64,000 nt of DNA from Paraburkholderia adhaesiva (lineage in GTDB: Bacteria > Pseudomonadota > Gammaproteobacteria > Burkholderiales > Burkholderiaceae). Every line of letters begins with the position of its first letter. Position 1 is the first letter of the stretch. The notes below the pieces were generated by a model that saw only the letters and a program-made list of their open reading frames with translations, was not told the DNA's origin and made no database searches. Positions 56,638 through 64,000 of the stretch are shown here, one piece after another. The position numbers and the translations under genes were made by a program. The stretch is taken from positions 3,200,501 through 3,264,500 of the forward strand of contig NZ_JAJEJQ010000001.1 of NCBI RefSeq assembly GCF_021390575.1, written 5' to 3'.

Positions 56638-56712
56638 GTCGGACTGCGCGGCCGCTCGGAAAACCTCCCGCTCGTCATCGTCAGTGGCGAGTGCGGCGGG
56701 CGCGAGACTAGC
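56615..56712. repeat. 98-bp imperfect direct repeat, left copy
   Basis: This segment aligns without gaps to 59950-60047 with 84 of 98 positions identical (hand count). It includes the last codons of the MCP at 55102 (VSVFKVA and stop). On the minus strand it encodes [18 protein letters not shown], a decayed copy of the tail of the MCP at 59991, with W changed to R and the stop codon lost (TGA to CGA). Confidence 0.9.
56640..56712 (-). pseudogene. Remnant of an MCP C-terminal tail
   Basis: This minus-strand frame matches the end of the MCP at 59991 ([10 protein letters not shown]) as ATDDDEREVF, with no stop after it. No other part of a receptor gene is seen to its left in minus orientation; the MCP at 55102 is on the plus strand here. 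It marks where a second receptor gene once lay. Confidence 0.8.
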
Positions 56713-56767
56713 TGCTCGTGATCATTCGCGCGATGGAGGCCGAAGTCCGCACGCGAGATTGAAAGAC

Positions 56768-57691
56768 CTAAGTTCCGCTGCGCGCCGGCGTCCCGCCAAA
56801 CTCCGTCGCGCGCACGGCCTCCACGAGATAGTCGACAAACGACACGATGCGCGCCGATATCGCCGTGTTGCGGTAATAGACCGCGTGGATCGGCTGCCGG
56901 ATATCCTGGGTCTGCCGCGCCAGCACCTGAACGAGACTTCCGTTCGCACGGTCTTGCGCCGTCATAAAGTTCGAGAGGCACGCGATGCCCGCGCCCGCCA
57001 GCGCGAGTTGCCGCAAGGTCTCGCCGCTCGACGACCAGACATCGGGTTCGATACGGTACGGCTCTCCATCGCCGCCCGTTAGCGGCCAGACGTTGAGCGA
57101 TTCGGGCTGATTGAAGCCCAGCAGCGTGTGCTTCTCCAGATCGCTCACGCGCGCTGGCCGCCCGTGCGCGGCCAGGTATGCCGGACTCGCGAGCACCCGC
57201 AAGCGGCTATTGCCGATCAACCGGCTGTGCAGCGTGGAATCCTTGAGCCGGCCGATGCGAATTGCGACATCAGTGCGCCGTTCAAGCAGGTCGATGATGC
57301 CCTCATTGCTGTTCAGCTCGAGTTCCACCTGCGGGTAACGCTCGCAATAGCCCTGCACGAGCGGCACGATCACGTGAAGCATGAACGGCGTGGCCGCATC
57401 CACGCGCAGACGCCCCGCTGGCGTCTCGCGCCGCGCGAGCATCTGCTCTTGCGCGCTTTCCACCGATTCGATGATGGCGCGCGCGTTATGCAGAAACACC
57501 TTGCCCTCTTCGGTGAGTTCGAGCCGCCGCGTGGTCCTACGCAACAGGGTCGTGTTGAGCTTTTCCTCGAGCCGCGCGAGCGAGCGGCTCGTCGCCGACA
57601 CGGTGATACCCAGTTGCTCGGCGGCCGCCGTGATCGACCCGCAGTCGACCACGGTGGCAAAGGCCTGCAGTTCGTCCAGAGTGATCTTCAT
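56768..57691 (-). CDS. LysR-family transcriptional regulator, YafC-like
   Basis: This 307-residue protein has the LysR winged helix-turn-helix (ELQAFATVVDCGSITAAAEQLGIT-type, about 6-29; RRTTRRLELTEEG) and the substrate-binding domain (RLRVDAATPFMLHVIVP, SALAGAGIACLS-like segment). It is divergent from an MFS exporter and near dkgB; E. coli has a LysR gene (yafC) next to dkgB, so it probably controls these. A perfect palindrome lies 3 bp before its start. Confidence 0.9.
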   Translation of the reverse strand: MKITLDELQAFATVVDCGSITAAAEQLGITVSATSRSLARLEEKLNTTLLRRTTRRLELTEEGKVFLHNARAIIESVESAQEQMLARRETPAGRLRVDAATPFMLHVIVPLVQGYCERYPQVELELNSNEGIIDLLERRTDVAIRIGRLKDSTLHSRLIGNSRLRVLASPAYLAAHGRPARVSDLEKHTLLGFNQPESLNVWPLTGGDGEPYRIEPDVWSSSGETLRQLALAGAGIACLSNFMTAQDRANGSLVQVLARQTQDIRQPIHAVYYRNTAISARIVSFVDYLVEAVRATEFGGTPARSGT

Positions 57692-57693
57692 TC

Positions 57694-57724
57694 TTGATTT
57701 GAAATCAAAACACTTTGGTTTATA
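57694..57724 (-). promoter_or_regulatory. LysR operator and promoter
   Basis: A perfect palindrome TTGATTT-G-AAATCAA (57694-57708) contains a T-N11-A LysR motif and overlaps the likely ribosome-binding region of lysR. On the minus strand a -10-like TATAAA is at 57724-57719, so the palindrome would lie just downstream of the start site. This suggests autorepression. The MFS gene begins 84 bp to the right. Confidence 0.65.
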
Positions 57725-57792
57725 GACGAGTTTTTAGTCAAAAGTAAATCGCGCACAATTCGGCGGTCACAAATTGCAGTCACACGACCACC

Positions 57793-59022
57793 ATGTCCGA
57801 TAACGATCTCAGTCTGCCCGCCACGGCGCGCCCCTTGAACCCGCCCGCGAACGCAAAGAGCGCCACGCTGCCGCTGTTGGCGCTCGCCGTCGGCGCATTC
57901 GGCATCGGCACGACGGAATTCTCGCCGATGGGCCTCCTGCCCGTGATCGCCGAAGGCGTGCATGTATCGATTCCCACCGCGGGCATGCTGATCAGCGCCT
58001 ATGCGATCGGCGTCATGGTCGGCGCGCCGCTCATGACGCTCGCCCTCGCTCGCTGGCCCCGACGCGTTGCGCTGATGGTGCTGATGGGCATCTTCACGCT
58101 CGGCAACGTGCTTTCCGCGCTCTCGCCCGACTACTCCACGCTGCTGTTCGCGCGCCTCGTGACGAGCTTGAACCACGGTGCGTTCTTCGGTATCGGATCG
58201 GTGGTCGCCGCCAGCTTTGTGCCGCGCGAACGCCAGGCCAGCGCCGTCGCGGCGATGTTCATGGGGCTCACCATCGCGAACATCGGCGGTGTGCCCGCCG
58301 CGACGTGGCTCGGCGAGACGATCGGCTGGCGCATGTCGTTCGCCGCGACCGCCGGGCTCGGCGCACTCGCCATCGCGGGCCTGTGGGCTGCGCTGCCCAA
58401 AGGCGAGTCGGGCGCCATGCCTGATCTGCGCGCCGAACTCAGCGTGCTCACGCGCCCGACCGTGCTCCACGCGCTCGCAACCACGGTGCTTGGCTCCGGC
58501 GCGATGTTCTCGCTCTACACGTTCGTCACGCCGACGCTCACTCACCTCACCGGCGCCTCACCCGCATTCGTGACCGCGATGCTCGTGCTGATCGGCATCG
58601 GATTCTCGATCGGTAACGTGGCGGGCGGACGCCTCGCCGATCGTTCACTCGACGGCACCCTGCTCGGATTTCTCGCGCTGATCGTCGCCGTGATGCTCGC
58701 GTTTCCGGTGCTCGCTACCACGCACATCGGCGCAGCGCTCGCGTTGTTCGTCTGGGGCATCGGCACCTTCGCGGTCGTCCCGCCGCTGCAAATGCGCGTG
58801 ATGCGCGCGGCCCACGATGCGCCGGGGCTCGCTTCGTCGGTCAACGTCGGCGCGTTCAACCTCGGCAACGCGCTGGGCGCTGCGGCGGGTAGCGCCGTGC
58901 TCTCGGCGGGTCTCGGCTACGGCGCGGTGCCGATCGTCGGTGCCGTCATCGCGCTCGCCGGTATCGTGCTCGTCGTCGCGCCGATCGTCTATCGCCGTCG
59001 TTCGGGCATCGCCGCCAACTAA
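57793..59022 (+). CDS. MFS exporter, DHA1/sugar-efflux (AraJ/YdhP) type
   Basis: This 409-residue protein has about 12 membrane segments. The first starts LLALAVGAFGIGTTEFSPMGLLP (motif region of DHA1 exporters), and motif A-like GRLADRS is in the second half. YdhP/AraJ-like exporters send out small compounds or sugars. It is divergent from lysR and 33 bp upstream of dkgB, so the two are likely one transcript. The ATG has no strong ribosome-binding site. Confidence 0.87.
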   Translation: MSDNDLSLPATARPLNPPANAKSATLPLLALAVGAFGIGTTEFSPMGLLPVIAEGVHVSIPTAGMLISAYAIGVMVGAPLMTLALARWPRRVALMVLMGIFTLGNVLSALSPDYSTLLFARLVTSLNHGAFFGIGSVVAASFVPRERQASAVAAMFMGLTIANIGGVPAATWLGETIGWRMSFAATAGLGALAIAGLWAALPKGESGAMPDLRAELSVLTRPTVLHALATTVLGSGAMFSLYTFVTPTLTHLTGASPAFVTAMLVLIGIGFSIGNVAGGRLADRSLDGTLLGFLALIVAVMLAFPVLATTHIGAALALFVWGIGTFAVVPPLQMRVMRAAHDAPGLASSVNVGAFNLGNALGAAAGSAVLSAGLGYGAVPIVGAVIALAGIVLVVAPIVYRRRSGIAAN

Positions 59023-59055
59023 TAAGGTAACCGAATTAATTTACTGGAGCGATTC

Positions 59056-59862
59056 ATGAGCAAGATTCCCGCATTCGGCCTCGGCACGTTTCGCCTGCAA
59101 GGCCAGGTCGTCATCGATTCGGTTCGCAACGGCCTCGAAGTCGGCTACCGCGCCATCGACACTGCCCAGATCTACGGCAACGAAGCCGAGGTGGGCGAAG
59201 CAATCGCCGCTTCGGGCGTTGCGCGCAGCGATATTTTTCTCACCACGAAAATCTGGGTCGACAACTACGCCCGCGGAAAGCTGATTCCGAGCCTCAAGGA
59301 AAGCCTCACGAAGCTGCGCACCGACGCCGTAGACCTTACGCTCATTCACTGGCCTGCGCCGGACAACGGCGTGCCGCTAGCGGAATTCATGAGCGCGCTC
59401 GCCGAGGCGAAGACGCAAGGGCTGACGAAGCAGATCGGTGTGTCCAATTTCAATATCGAATTGACGAAGAAGGCCATCGCGGCAGTGGGCAAGGAAAACA
59501 TCGCGACCAACCAGATCGAGTTGAGCCCTTACCTGCAAAACCGCAAGCTCGTCAATTTCTTGAAGCAAGAAGGCATTCACGTGACGTCGTACATGACGCT
59601 TGCCTATGGCAAAGTGCTCGGCGATCCGGTCATTAGTGAAATCGCGCGGGCGCGTCATGCAACGCCGGCGCAAGTGGTGCTCGCGTGGGCGTTGCGGCTC
59701 GGTTACTCCGTGATCCCCTCATCCACGAAGCGCGAGAACCTCGCGAGCAATCTGCTCGCCCAGACGCTCGAATTGAGCGACGAGGACATGACACGCATCG
59801 CCGCGCTGGAGCGAAATGGCCGTGAAGTGAGTCCGGGTGGGCTCGCACCGCTGTGGGACTGA
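59056..59862 (+). CDS. dkgB: 2,5-diketo-D-gluconate reductase B
   Basis: This 268-residue aldo/keto reductase follows E. coli DkgB throughout ([82 protein letters not shown], ending GLAPLWD). The catalytic tetrad is D35, Y40, K65, H98. It reduces 2,5-diketogluconate and small aldehydes such as methylglyoxal with NADPH. GGAG lies before the ATG. It is close behind the MFS gene. Confidence 0.95.
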   Translation: MSKIPAFGLGTFRLQGQVVIDSVRNGLEVGYRAIDTAQIYGNEAEVGEAIAASGVARSDIFLTTKIWVDNYARGKLIPSLKESLTKLRTDAVDLTLIHWPAPDNGVPLAEFMSALAEAKTQGLTKQIGVSNFNIELTKKAIAAVGKENIATNQIELSPYLQNRKLVNFLKQEGIHVTSYMTLAYGKVLGDPVISEIARARHATPAQVVLAWALRLGYSVIPSSTKRENLASNLLAQTLELSDEDMTRIAALERNGREVSPGGLAPLWD

Positions 59863-59949
59863 GCGGCTTTTGGTGCACGCGGGGAAAAAGCCCGGTTTGA
59901 TATTCACAGGACTTTTTACCCCTGACCTGAAAGCTCACGCGACCTCATG

Positions 59950-60047
59950 TATCGGTATTCAAGGTGGCCTGAGTCAGACTGCGACGCCGATCAGAAAACC
60001 TCCCATTCGTCATCGTCAGTGGCGAGAGCGGTGGACGCGACACTAGC
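59950..60047. repeat. 98-bp imperfect direct repeat, right copy
   Basis: Copy of 56615-56712 (84/98, no gaps). On the plus strand it still encodes VSVFKVA and a TGA, the tail of the MCP at 55102. On the minus strand it is the intact C-terminus and stop of the MCP at 59991. Flanking sequence on both sides is unrelated to that around the left copy, so the ends are sharp. Confidence 0.9.
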
Positions 60048-61709
60048 CGCGGGAACCGCTACTTTCGGGGCCCGAGTGGGCTTAACCGGTTGAGCGGCCA
60101 TTCGCGTCTCTTGCACAACCGGGCGGCTCGGTGCCGGTTGCGGCGGAGCAGACCGCGGCTTCGACGACGACTCATCTCCAAGCCGGAAGAACGTCATGTC
60201 GGTCTTCATTTTCGTCGCCTGATCCTGCAGCGACGCAGCTGCCGCCGCAGCCTCTTCGACCAGTGCGGCATTCTGCTGTGTCACCTCGTCGATCTGGGTG
60301 ATCGCCTGATGCACCTGTTCGATGCCCTTGCTCTGCTCCTCGGAGGCAGCCGAGATCTCGCCCACGATATCGGACACGCGGCCAATCGCGAGGATCACCT
60401 TGCCCATGCTCTCGCCGATATCGCCGGCCTGCCGGGCGCCATGCCGCACCTTGCCGGACGACGAGTCGATCAGCTCCTTGATCTCCTTGGCCGCCACCGA
60501 CGCGCGTTGCGCTAGCGCGCGCACCTCGCCCGCGACCACCGCAAAACCGCGTCCATGTTCGCCGGCACGCGCAGCCTCGACGGCCGCGTTCAGGGCCAGG
60601 ATGTTGGTCTGGAAAGCGATGCCCTCGATCATGCCGGTGATATCCGCGATCCTGGCGGAGTCCGCGCTGATCTCCTGCATGGTCGCGGCCATCGCGCCTA
60701 CTGCCGCGTTACCCACGTCGGTCATCTCGCGCGCGTTGGTTGCGAGCGAATTGGCCTGGCGGGCGTTGTCGGCGTTCTGCTTCACGGTTTCGCTCAACTC
60801 AGTCATGCTCGCGGCGGTCTGCTCGAGCGACGCCGCCTGCTCTTCAGTGCGCGCCGAAAGGTCCTGATTGCCTGCTGCAATCTGCACCGAGGCGACCGTC
60901 ACCGATTCGCTGCCATCGCGAATGCCGCGAATGGTGGCAGCCAGTTGCTGGCTCATGGACTTCATGGCTTCGAGCAGTTGCCCGAACTCGCCTGTCACAT
61001 CCACCGCGATCTGGCCATCGAGCCGGCCGTTTGCGATATCACTGGCGATGCTCACCGTTTTGCTCAACGGCCGCGTAATCGCGCGGATCAGATAGAGTGC
61101 CGCGCCGATCGACAACAGGGCTCCCGCAATCAGCACTGCGATTGAAGCCCACGTCAGCCACGCCGACTTTGCTGCACCTTCGACATCGCTGCCTCGCGCC
61201 TGATCGGCCTTGATCTGCACTTCCTGTTTGAGCAACGTCGAAACGCCATCGCCTAGCGGAAGAACGTTGGCCACCTGCCAGGCCAGCGCACCATCGAAAT
61301 CCCCCTGCTCGATGAGTGCCAGTTCCTTTTCCACCGCCGCGCGGTACTGCGTGATCAGACCGTCGATCTTGCCTGCGATTGCGCGCTCGTCGCTGGTCGT
61401 TACGCCGCTCGGGTAGTAGCTTTTCCAGTCGGTGTCCGTCTGCGCCAGAAAATCGCGCGTCTTCGGAATGAGCGCTTTGTCTTTCTGAGCAACCATCCGC
61501 CAGAGCGAGAGACGCGAATTGAGCGTGTCGGACTGCGTCGCGCTCAAATGACCCGTGGGAATGACGATGCTCGCGTAGGTGTCGTGCAGCGAACGGCTCA
61601 TGGCGAGGACGCCGGTCAGGCCGAAGCCACCGACGATCAGCGTAATCGCCGTGCTCGCGACGAGCACCAGAATGATTTTGGATTTGACCGTTGAAAATAA
61701 CTGGTTCAC
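59991..61709 (-). CDS. Methyl-accepting chemotaxis protein with CheR/CheB-like tether
   Basis: This protein of about 572 residues has TM1 (about 10-30, [17 protein letters not shown]), a periplasmic helical sensor with [10 protein letters not shown]2 (about 190-212), HAMP and the signalling hairpin ([20 protein letters not shown]). A Pro/Ala linker ends in EWEVF, of the xWxxF tether type. GTG 61709 with AGGGG upstream gives the family start; a longer frame to 61766 is less likely. Confidence 0.92.
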   Translation of the reverse strand: MNQLFSTVKSKIILVLVASTAITLIVGGFGLTGVLAMSRSLHDTYASIVIPTGHLSATQSDTLNSRLSLWRMVAQKDKALIPKTRDFLAQTDTDWKSYYPSGVTTSDERAIAGKIDGLITQYRAAVEKELALIEQGDFDGALAWQVANVLPLGDGVSTLLKQEVQIKADQARGSDVEGAAKSAWLTWASIAVLIAGALLSIGAALYLIRAITRPLSKTVSIASDIANGRLDGQIAVDVTGEFGQLLEAMKSMSQQLAATIRGIRDGSESVTVASVQIAAGNQDLSARTEEQAASLEQTAASMTELSETVKQNADNARQANSLATNAREMTDVGNAAVGAMAATMQEISADSARIADITGMIEGIAFQTNILALNAAVEAARAGEHGRGFAVVAGEVRALAQRASVAAKEIKELIDSSSGKVRHGARQAGDIGESMGKVILAIGRVSDIVGEISAASEEQSKGIEQVHQAITQIDEVTQQNAALVEEAAAAAASLQDQATKMKTDMTFFRLGDESSSKPRSAPPQPAPSRPVVQETRMAAQPVKPTRAPKVAVPAASVASTALATDDDEWEVF

Positions 61710-62080
61710 CGGGACCCCTTCGAGAAATTTGGTCTGAAAGGCAAGCGCCGGGCCAAACTGACTCAACAGGAACGTAGCGCCGTGGCAGCTTTACCGCCCA
61801 CGGCGACACGACAGTCGGGTCATGACTCTGCAATGGCGCGTGATTCTTGGCCCGAACTCGGGCGTATTCGTTTTAATCGTGAATGTGCTTCGGCTTTCCA
61901 AAAGAATCCTTTAGGTGTTTCCGCACTCCGTTGATCCGATGTCAAAGAAAGGGCGGTGAAAGGCGTGTTTGCGAGCGAAGTGGCGAACGTGCTGACTAGT
62001 GTCCGGGCGCATTCGCAAGTGCGCCACCAGTTCGCTAGATGGCACATAAAGCGGGAGTTGTGAGGGCACAGAAAAGAGAA
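61710..62080. other. Gap between MCP and aceA terminator
   Basis: About 370 bp without a supported gene; it must hold the promoter of the minus-strand MCP at 59991. A TAAAG (FliA -35-like) is visible on the minus strand around 61780, but it has no matching -10 at the right distance, so no promoter is called. Confidence 0.4.
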
Positions 62081-62110
62081 AAGGCCCTCGGCGTTTCGCC
62101 GTAGGGCCTT
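62081..62110 (-). terminator. Terminator downstream of aceA
   Basis: Arms AAGGCCCT/AGGGCCTT (62081-62088 and 62103-62110) enclose an inner GGCG/CGCC stem. On the minus strand it is followed by TTTTCTCTTTT. It lies about 130 bp past the aceA stop. Two smaller inverted repeats, GGGGCT/AGCCCC (62119-62135) and CTGGTCCG/CGGACCAG (62150-62177), lie in that 3' region. Confidence 0.88.
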
Positions 62111-62239
62111 GCGTGATCGGGGCTAGAGGAGCCCCATGTCGTGCCTGATCTGGTCCGCCCGCATGGGATCGGACCAGAAACGGTCTCAGACGGCACACCT
62201 GGAAACCATCTTCCACGTGCGCCGAATGAGGAGCAGCGA

Positions 62240-63826
62240 TTAAGAGAACTGGTTCATCGTGTTGTCTTTACCTGCCGCCTTCAGAGCCGCGTCGCCGCTG
62301 AAGTACTCCTTGTGATCGTCGCCGATGTCCGAGCCCGACATGTTCTGGTGCTTGACGCAGGCGATGCCCTGGCGGATTTCCTTACGCTGCACGCCAGCCA
62401 CATAACCCAGCATGCCCTGATCGCCGAAGTATTCCTTCGCGAGGTTGTCGGTCGACAGCGCAGCCGTGTGGTACGTCGGCAGCGTGATCAGGTGGTGGAA
62501 GACGCCAGCTTCGCGCGCCGCGTCGGCCTGGAACGTGCGGATCTTTTCGTCGGCGGCCTTCGCCAGTTCGGTCTGATCGTATTCCGCGCTCATCAGCTGG
62601 CCACGTTCGTAGGCCGACACATCCTTGCCTGCTGCCTTCATCGCGTCGTACACCTGCTGACGGAAGTTCAGGGTCCAGTTGAACGACGGGCTGTTGTTGT
62701 ACACCAGCTTGGCATTCGGGATGACCTTGCGAATCTCGTTGACCATCGCGCCGATCTGGCCGATGTGCGGCTTTTCGGTTTCGATCCACAGCAGGTCAGC
62801 ACCGTTTTGCAGCGAGGTGATGGAATCCAGGACGCAGCGCGCTTCGCCCGTGCCGGAGCGGAACTGGAACAGGTTGCTAGGCAGACGCTTCGGACGCAGC
62901 AGCTTTCCATCGCGCTTGATGATGACGTCACCATTGCCCAGTGCATCGGCGGCGATTTCGTCGCAATCGAGGAACGAATTGTATTGGTCGCCGAGGTCGC
63001 CCGGCGTGTGGGTCACGGCGATCTGCTTGGTCAGGCCGGCGCCCAGCGAGTCGGTACGGGCAACGATGATGCCGTCGTCCACGCCCAGTTCCAGGAACGC
63101 GTAGCGGATCGCGCGGATCTTGGCCAGGAAGTCTTCGTGAGGCACGGTGACCTTGCCGTCCTGGTGGCCGCACTGCTTCTCGTCGGACACCTGGTTTTCA
63201 ATCTGGATGCAGCATGCGCCTGCTTCGATGAACTGCTTGGCCAGCAGATAGGTTGCTTCGGCGTTGCCGAAACCCGCATCGATGTCGGCGATGATAGGCA
63301 CGACGTGGGTGACGTGGTTGTCGATCTTGTTCTGAATGGCGGCCTTTGCGGCAGCGTCCTTGGCGGCGTCCAGTTCGCGGAACAAACCGCCCAGTTCACG
63401 GGCGTCGGCCTGGCGCAGGAACGTGTACAGCTCGCGGATCAGCGCGGTGACCGAGGTCTTTTCGTGCATCGACTGGTCCGGCAGCGGGCCGAACTCCGAG
63501 CGCAGTGCGGCGACCATCCAGCCCGACAGGTAGAGGTAGCGGCGGTCGGTGCTGTTGAAGTGCTTCTTGATGGAGATCATCTTCTGCTGGCCGATGAAGC
63601 CGTGCCAGCAACCCAGCGACTGGGTGTATTTGGACGAGTCGGCATCGTAGGCGGCCATGTCAGCGCGCATGATCTTCGCGGTGTATCTGGCGATGTCCAG
63701 GCCCGTCTTGAACTTGTTCTGCGCACGCATGCGGGCGGCGTACTCGGGATTGATGGCATTCCACGCGCTGCCTTGTTTCTCTTTCAAACCGGCAACTGCC
63801 TTGATGTCGTCTTGATATTGGGTCAT
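62240..63826 (-). CDS. aceA: Isocitrate lyase
   Basis: This 528-residue glyoxylate-cycle enzyme splits isocitrate into succinate and glyoxylate. The catalytic box is K217-Q-C-G-H221 (EKQCGHQDGK), a KQCGH variant of the common KKCGH; C219 is the active-site Cys. Other family runs are ADIDAGFGNAEATYLLAKQ and LPSNLFQFRSGTGEA. At 528 aa it is the longer isocitrate lyase type. ATG 63826 has a CGAGAGG-type site before it. Confidence 0.96.
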   Translation of the reverse strand: MTQYQDDIKAVAGLKEKQGSAWNAINPEYAARMRAQNKFKTGLDIARYTAKIMRADMAAYDADSSKYTQSLGCWHGFIGQQKMISIKKHFNSTDRRYLYLSGWMVAALRSEFGPLPDQSMHEKTSVTALIRELYTFLRQADARELGGLFRELDAAKDAAAKAAIQNKIDNHVTHVVPIIADIDAGFGNAEATYLLAKQFIEAGACCIQIENQVSDEKQCGHQDGKVTVPHEDFLAKIRAIRYAFLELGVDDGIIVARTDSLGAGLTKQIAVTHTPGDLGDQYNSFLDCDEIAADALGNGDVIIKRDGKLLRPKRLPSNLFQFRSGTGEARCVLDSITSLQNGADLLWIETEKPHIGQIGAMVNEIRKVIPNAKLVYNNSPSFNWTLNFRQQVYDAMKAAGKDVSAYERGQLMSAEYDQTELAKAADEKIRTFQADAAREAGVFHHLITLPTYHTAALSTDNLAKEYFGDQGMLGYVAGVQRKEIRQGIACVKHQNMSGSDIGDDHKEYFSGDAALKAAGKDNTMNQFS

Positions 63827-63906
63827 ACGAACCTCTCGAGAATAAATCGTGTTTGAAAATTCGTTGCGTCTGCCGCTACGTGCGTCGAAGCAAACTGCAT
63901 GACTAA

Positions 63907-63961
63907 ATTGTAGCGCTGCCTCGATGCGCTGCGATGAAGTCTTATATAAGACATAAGACTT
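63907..63961 (-). promoter_or_regulatory. aceA promoter region with nested palindromes
   Basis: On the minus strand a -10-like TACAAT is at 63912-63907. Just upstream of the expected -35 is AAGTCTTAT-N7-ATAAGACTT (63937-63961). It contains a second perfect palindrome GTCTTATATAAGAC (63939-63952), so three GTCTTAT half-sites lie at 63939, 63946 and 63953. This should be the binding site of an acetate- or fatty-acid-responsive regulator, whose name cannot be read from the sequence. Confidence 0.65.
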
Positions 63962-64000
63962 AATTTCTCATTATTTTTCAATGACATACGCGACAATTTT

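Noticed and set aside
56615..60047. Insertion sequence or composite transposon as the cause of the 98-bp repeats
   Set aside because: No transposase, integrase or terminal inverted repeat is found in or beside the cassette, and a 98-bp target duplication would be far too long for known insertion sequences.
62150..62177. Small RNA between aceA and its terminator
   Set aside because: Two inverted repeats lie in the aceA 3' region, but there is no separate promoter. They are better seen as 3' UTR structure.
61820..62216. Two small minus-strand frames between aceA and the MCP
   Set aside because: They cover the aceA terminator hairpin and have no similarity to a protein that I recognise.
1..64000. 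CRISPR arrays, rRNA or tRNA genes, prophage or integrase genes
   Set aside because: I saw no regularly spaced repeats, no tRNA-like cloverleaf with CCA or TTCGA arms in the gaps, and no phage or integrase proteins. A covariance-model scan was not possible here.

Overview
The window (64 kb, mostly high GC) looks like a chromosome segment of a motile Burkholderiaceae bacterium, most likely Paraburkholderia/Caballeronia-like. The evidence is the gene order flhDC-motAB-cheYAW-MCP-cheRDBYZ next to flhBA-flhF-flhG-fliA, a Burkholderia-type DUF2844/DUF3443 pair, an H-NS-like protein with an AT-hook-like motif, and a long (528 aa) isocitrate lyase. The genus is inferred from gene content; no rRNA or tRNA gene was seen.

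Layout. 1-7227 (minus strand): flagellar late regulation and export, fliA (cut by the window edge), flhG, flhF, flhA, flhB. 7579-9530: a secreted DUF2844 protein and a DUF3443 lipoprotein sit between the flagellar and chemotaxis blocks. 9752-22458 (minus): the master regulator flhDC, then motAB and the complete chemotaxis set, with a good FliA (sigma-28) promoter between flhC and motA. 22459-30745: housekeeping genes (glycosyltransferase, H-NS, aquaporin, histidine phosphatase, HAD phosphatase, BadF-type kinase, tag, rpsU, aldo/keto reductase). 30893-34893 (plus): fliC behind a FliA promoter, then fliD and fliT.

35037-51504 is an accessory glycosylation island beside the flagellin gene. Two large TPR-GT41 (OGT/SPINDLY-like) proteins and a small protein form a plus-strand operon. 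The second OGT carries an extra C-terminal domain that is repeated as the separate third protein. Facing it is a lower-GC minus-strand operon that makes and probably modifies a CDP-6-deoxyhexose: rfbF, rfbG, an RmlC-like epimerase, a CmcI-like enzyme, an SDR reductase/epimerase, a protein fusing methyltransferase, acyltransferase and glycosyltransferase domains, and an unknown protein. Upstream are a truncated GT2 gene, a TPR-glycosyltransferase, and a remnant of a cysN-cysC (PAPS synthesis) gene whose stop codon still overlaps the TPR-glycosyltransferase start. The simplest reading is a flagellin or surface glycan system, with OGT-like enzymes as candidate glycosyltransferases acting on exported flagellin.

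51704-62239 holds a PanE-like reductase and three more chemoreceptors. Between two convergent chemoreceptor genes sits a lysR-MFS-dkgB cassette flanked by a 98-bp imperfect direct repeat (84/98 identical by hand count). Each repeat copy contains the true 3' end of one receptor and the remnant of the other, a clear scar of rearrangement. 62240-64000: aceA with a strong terminator and an unusual overlapping palindrome array upstream.
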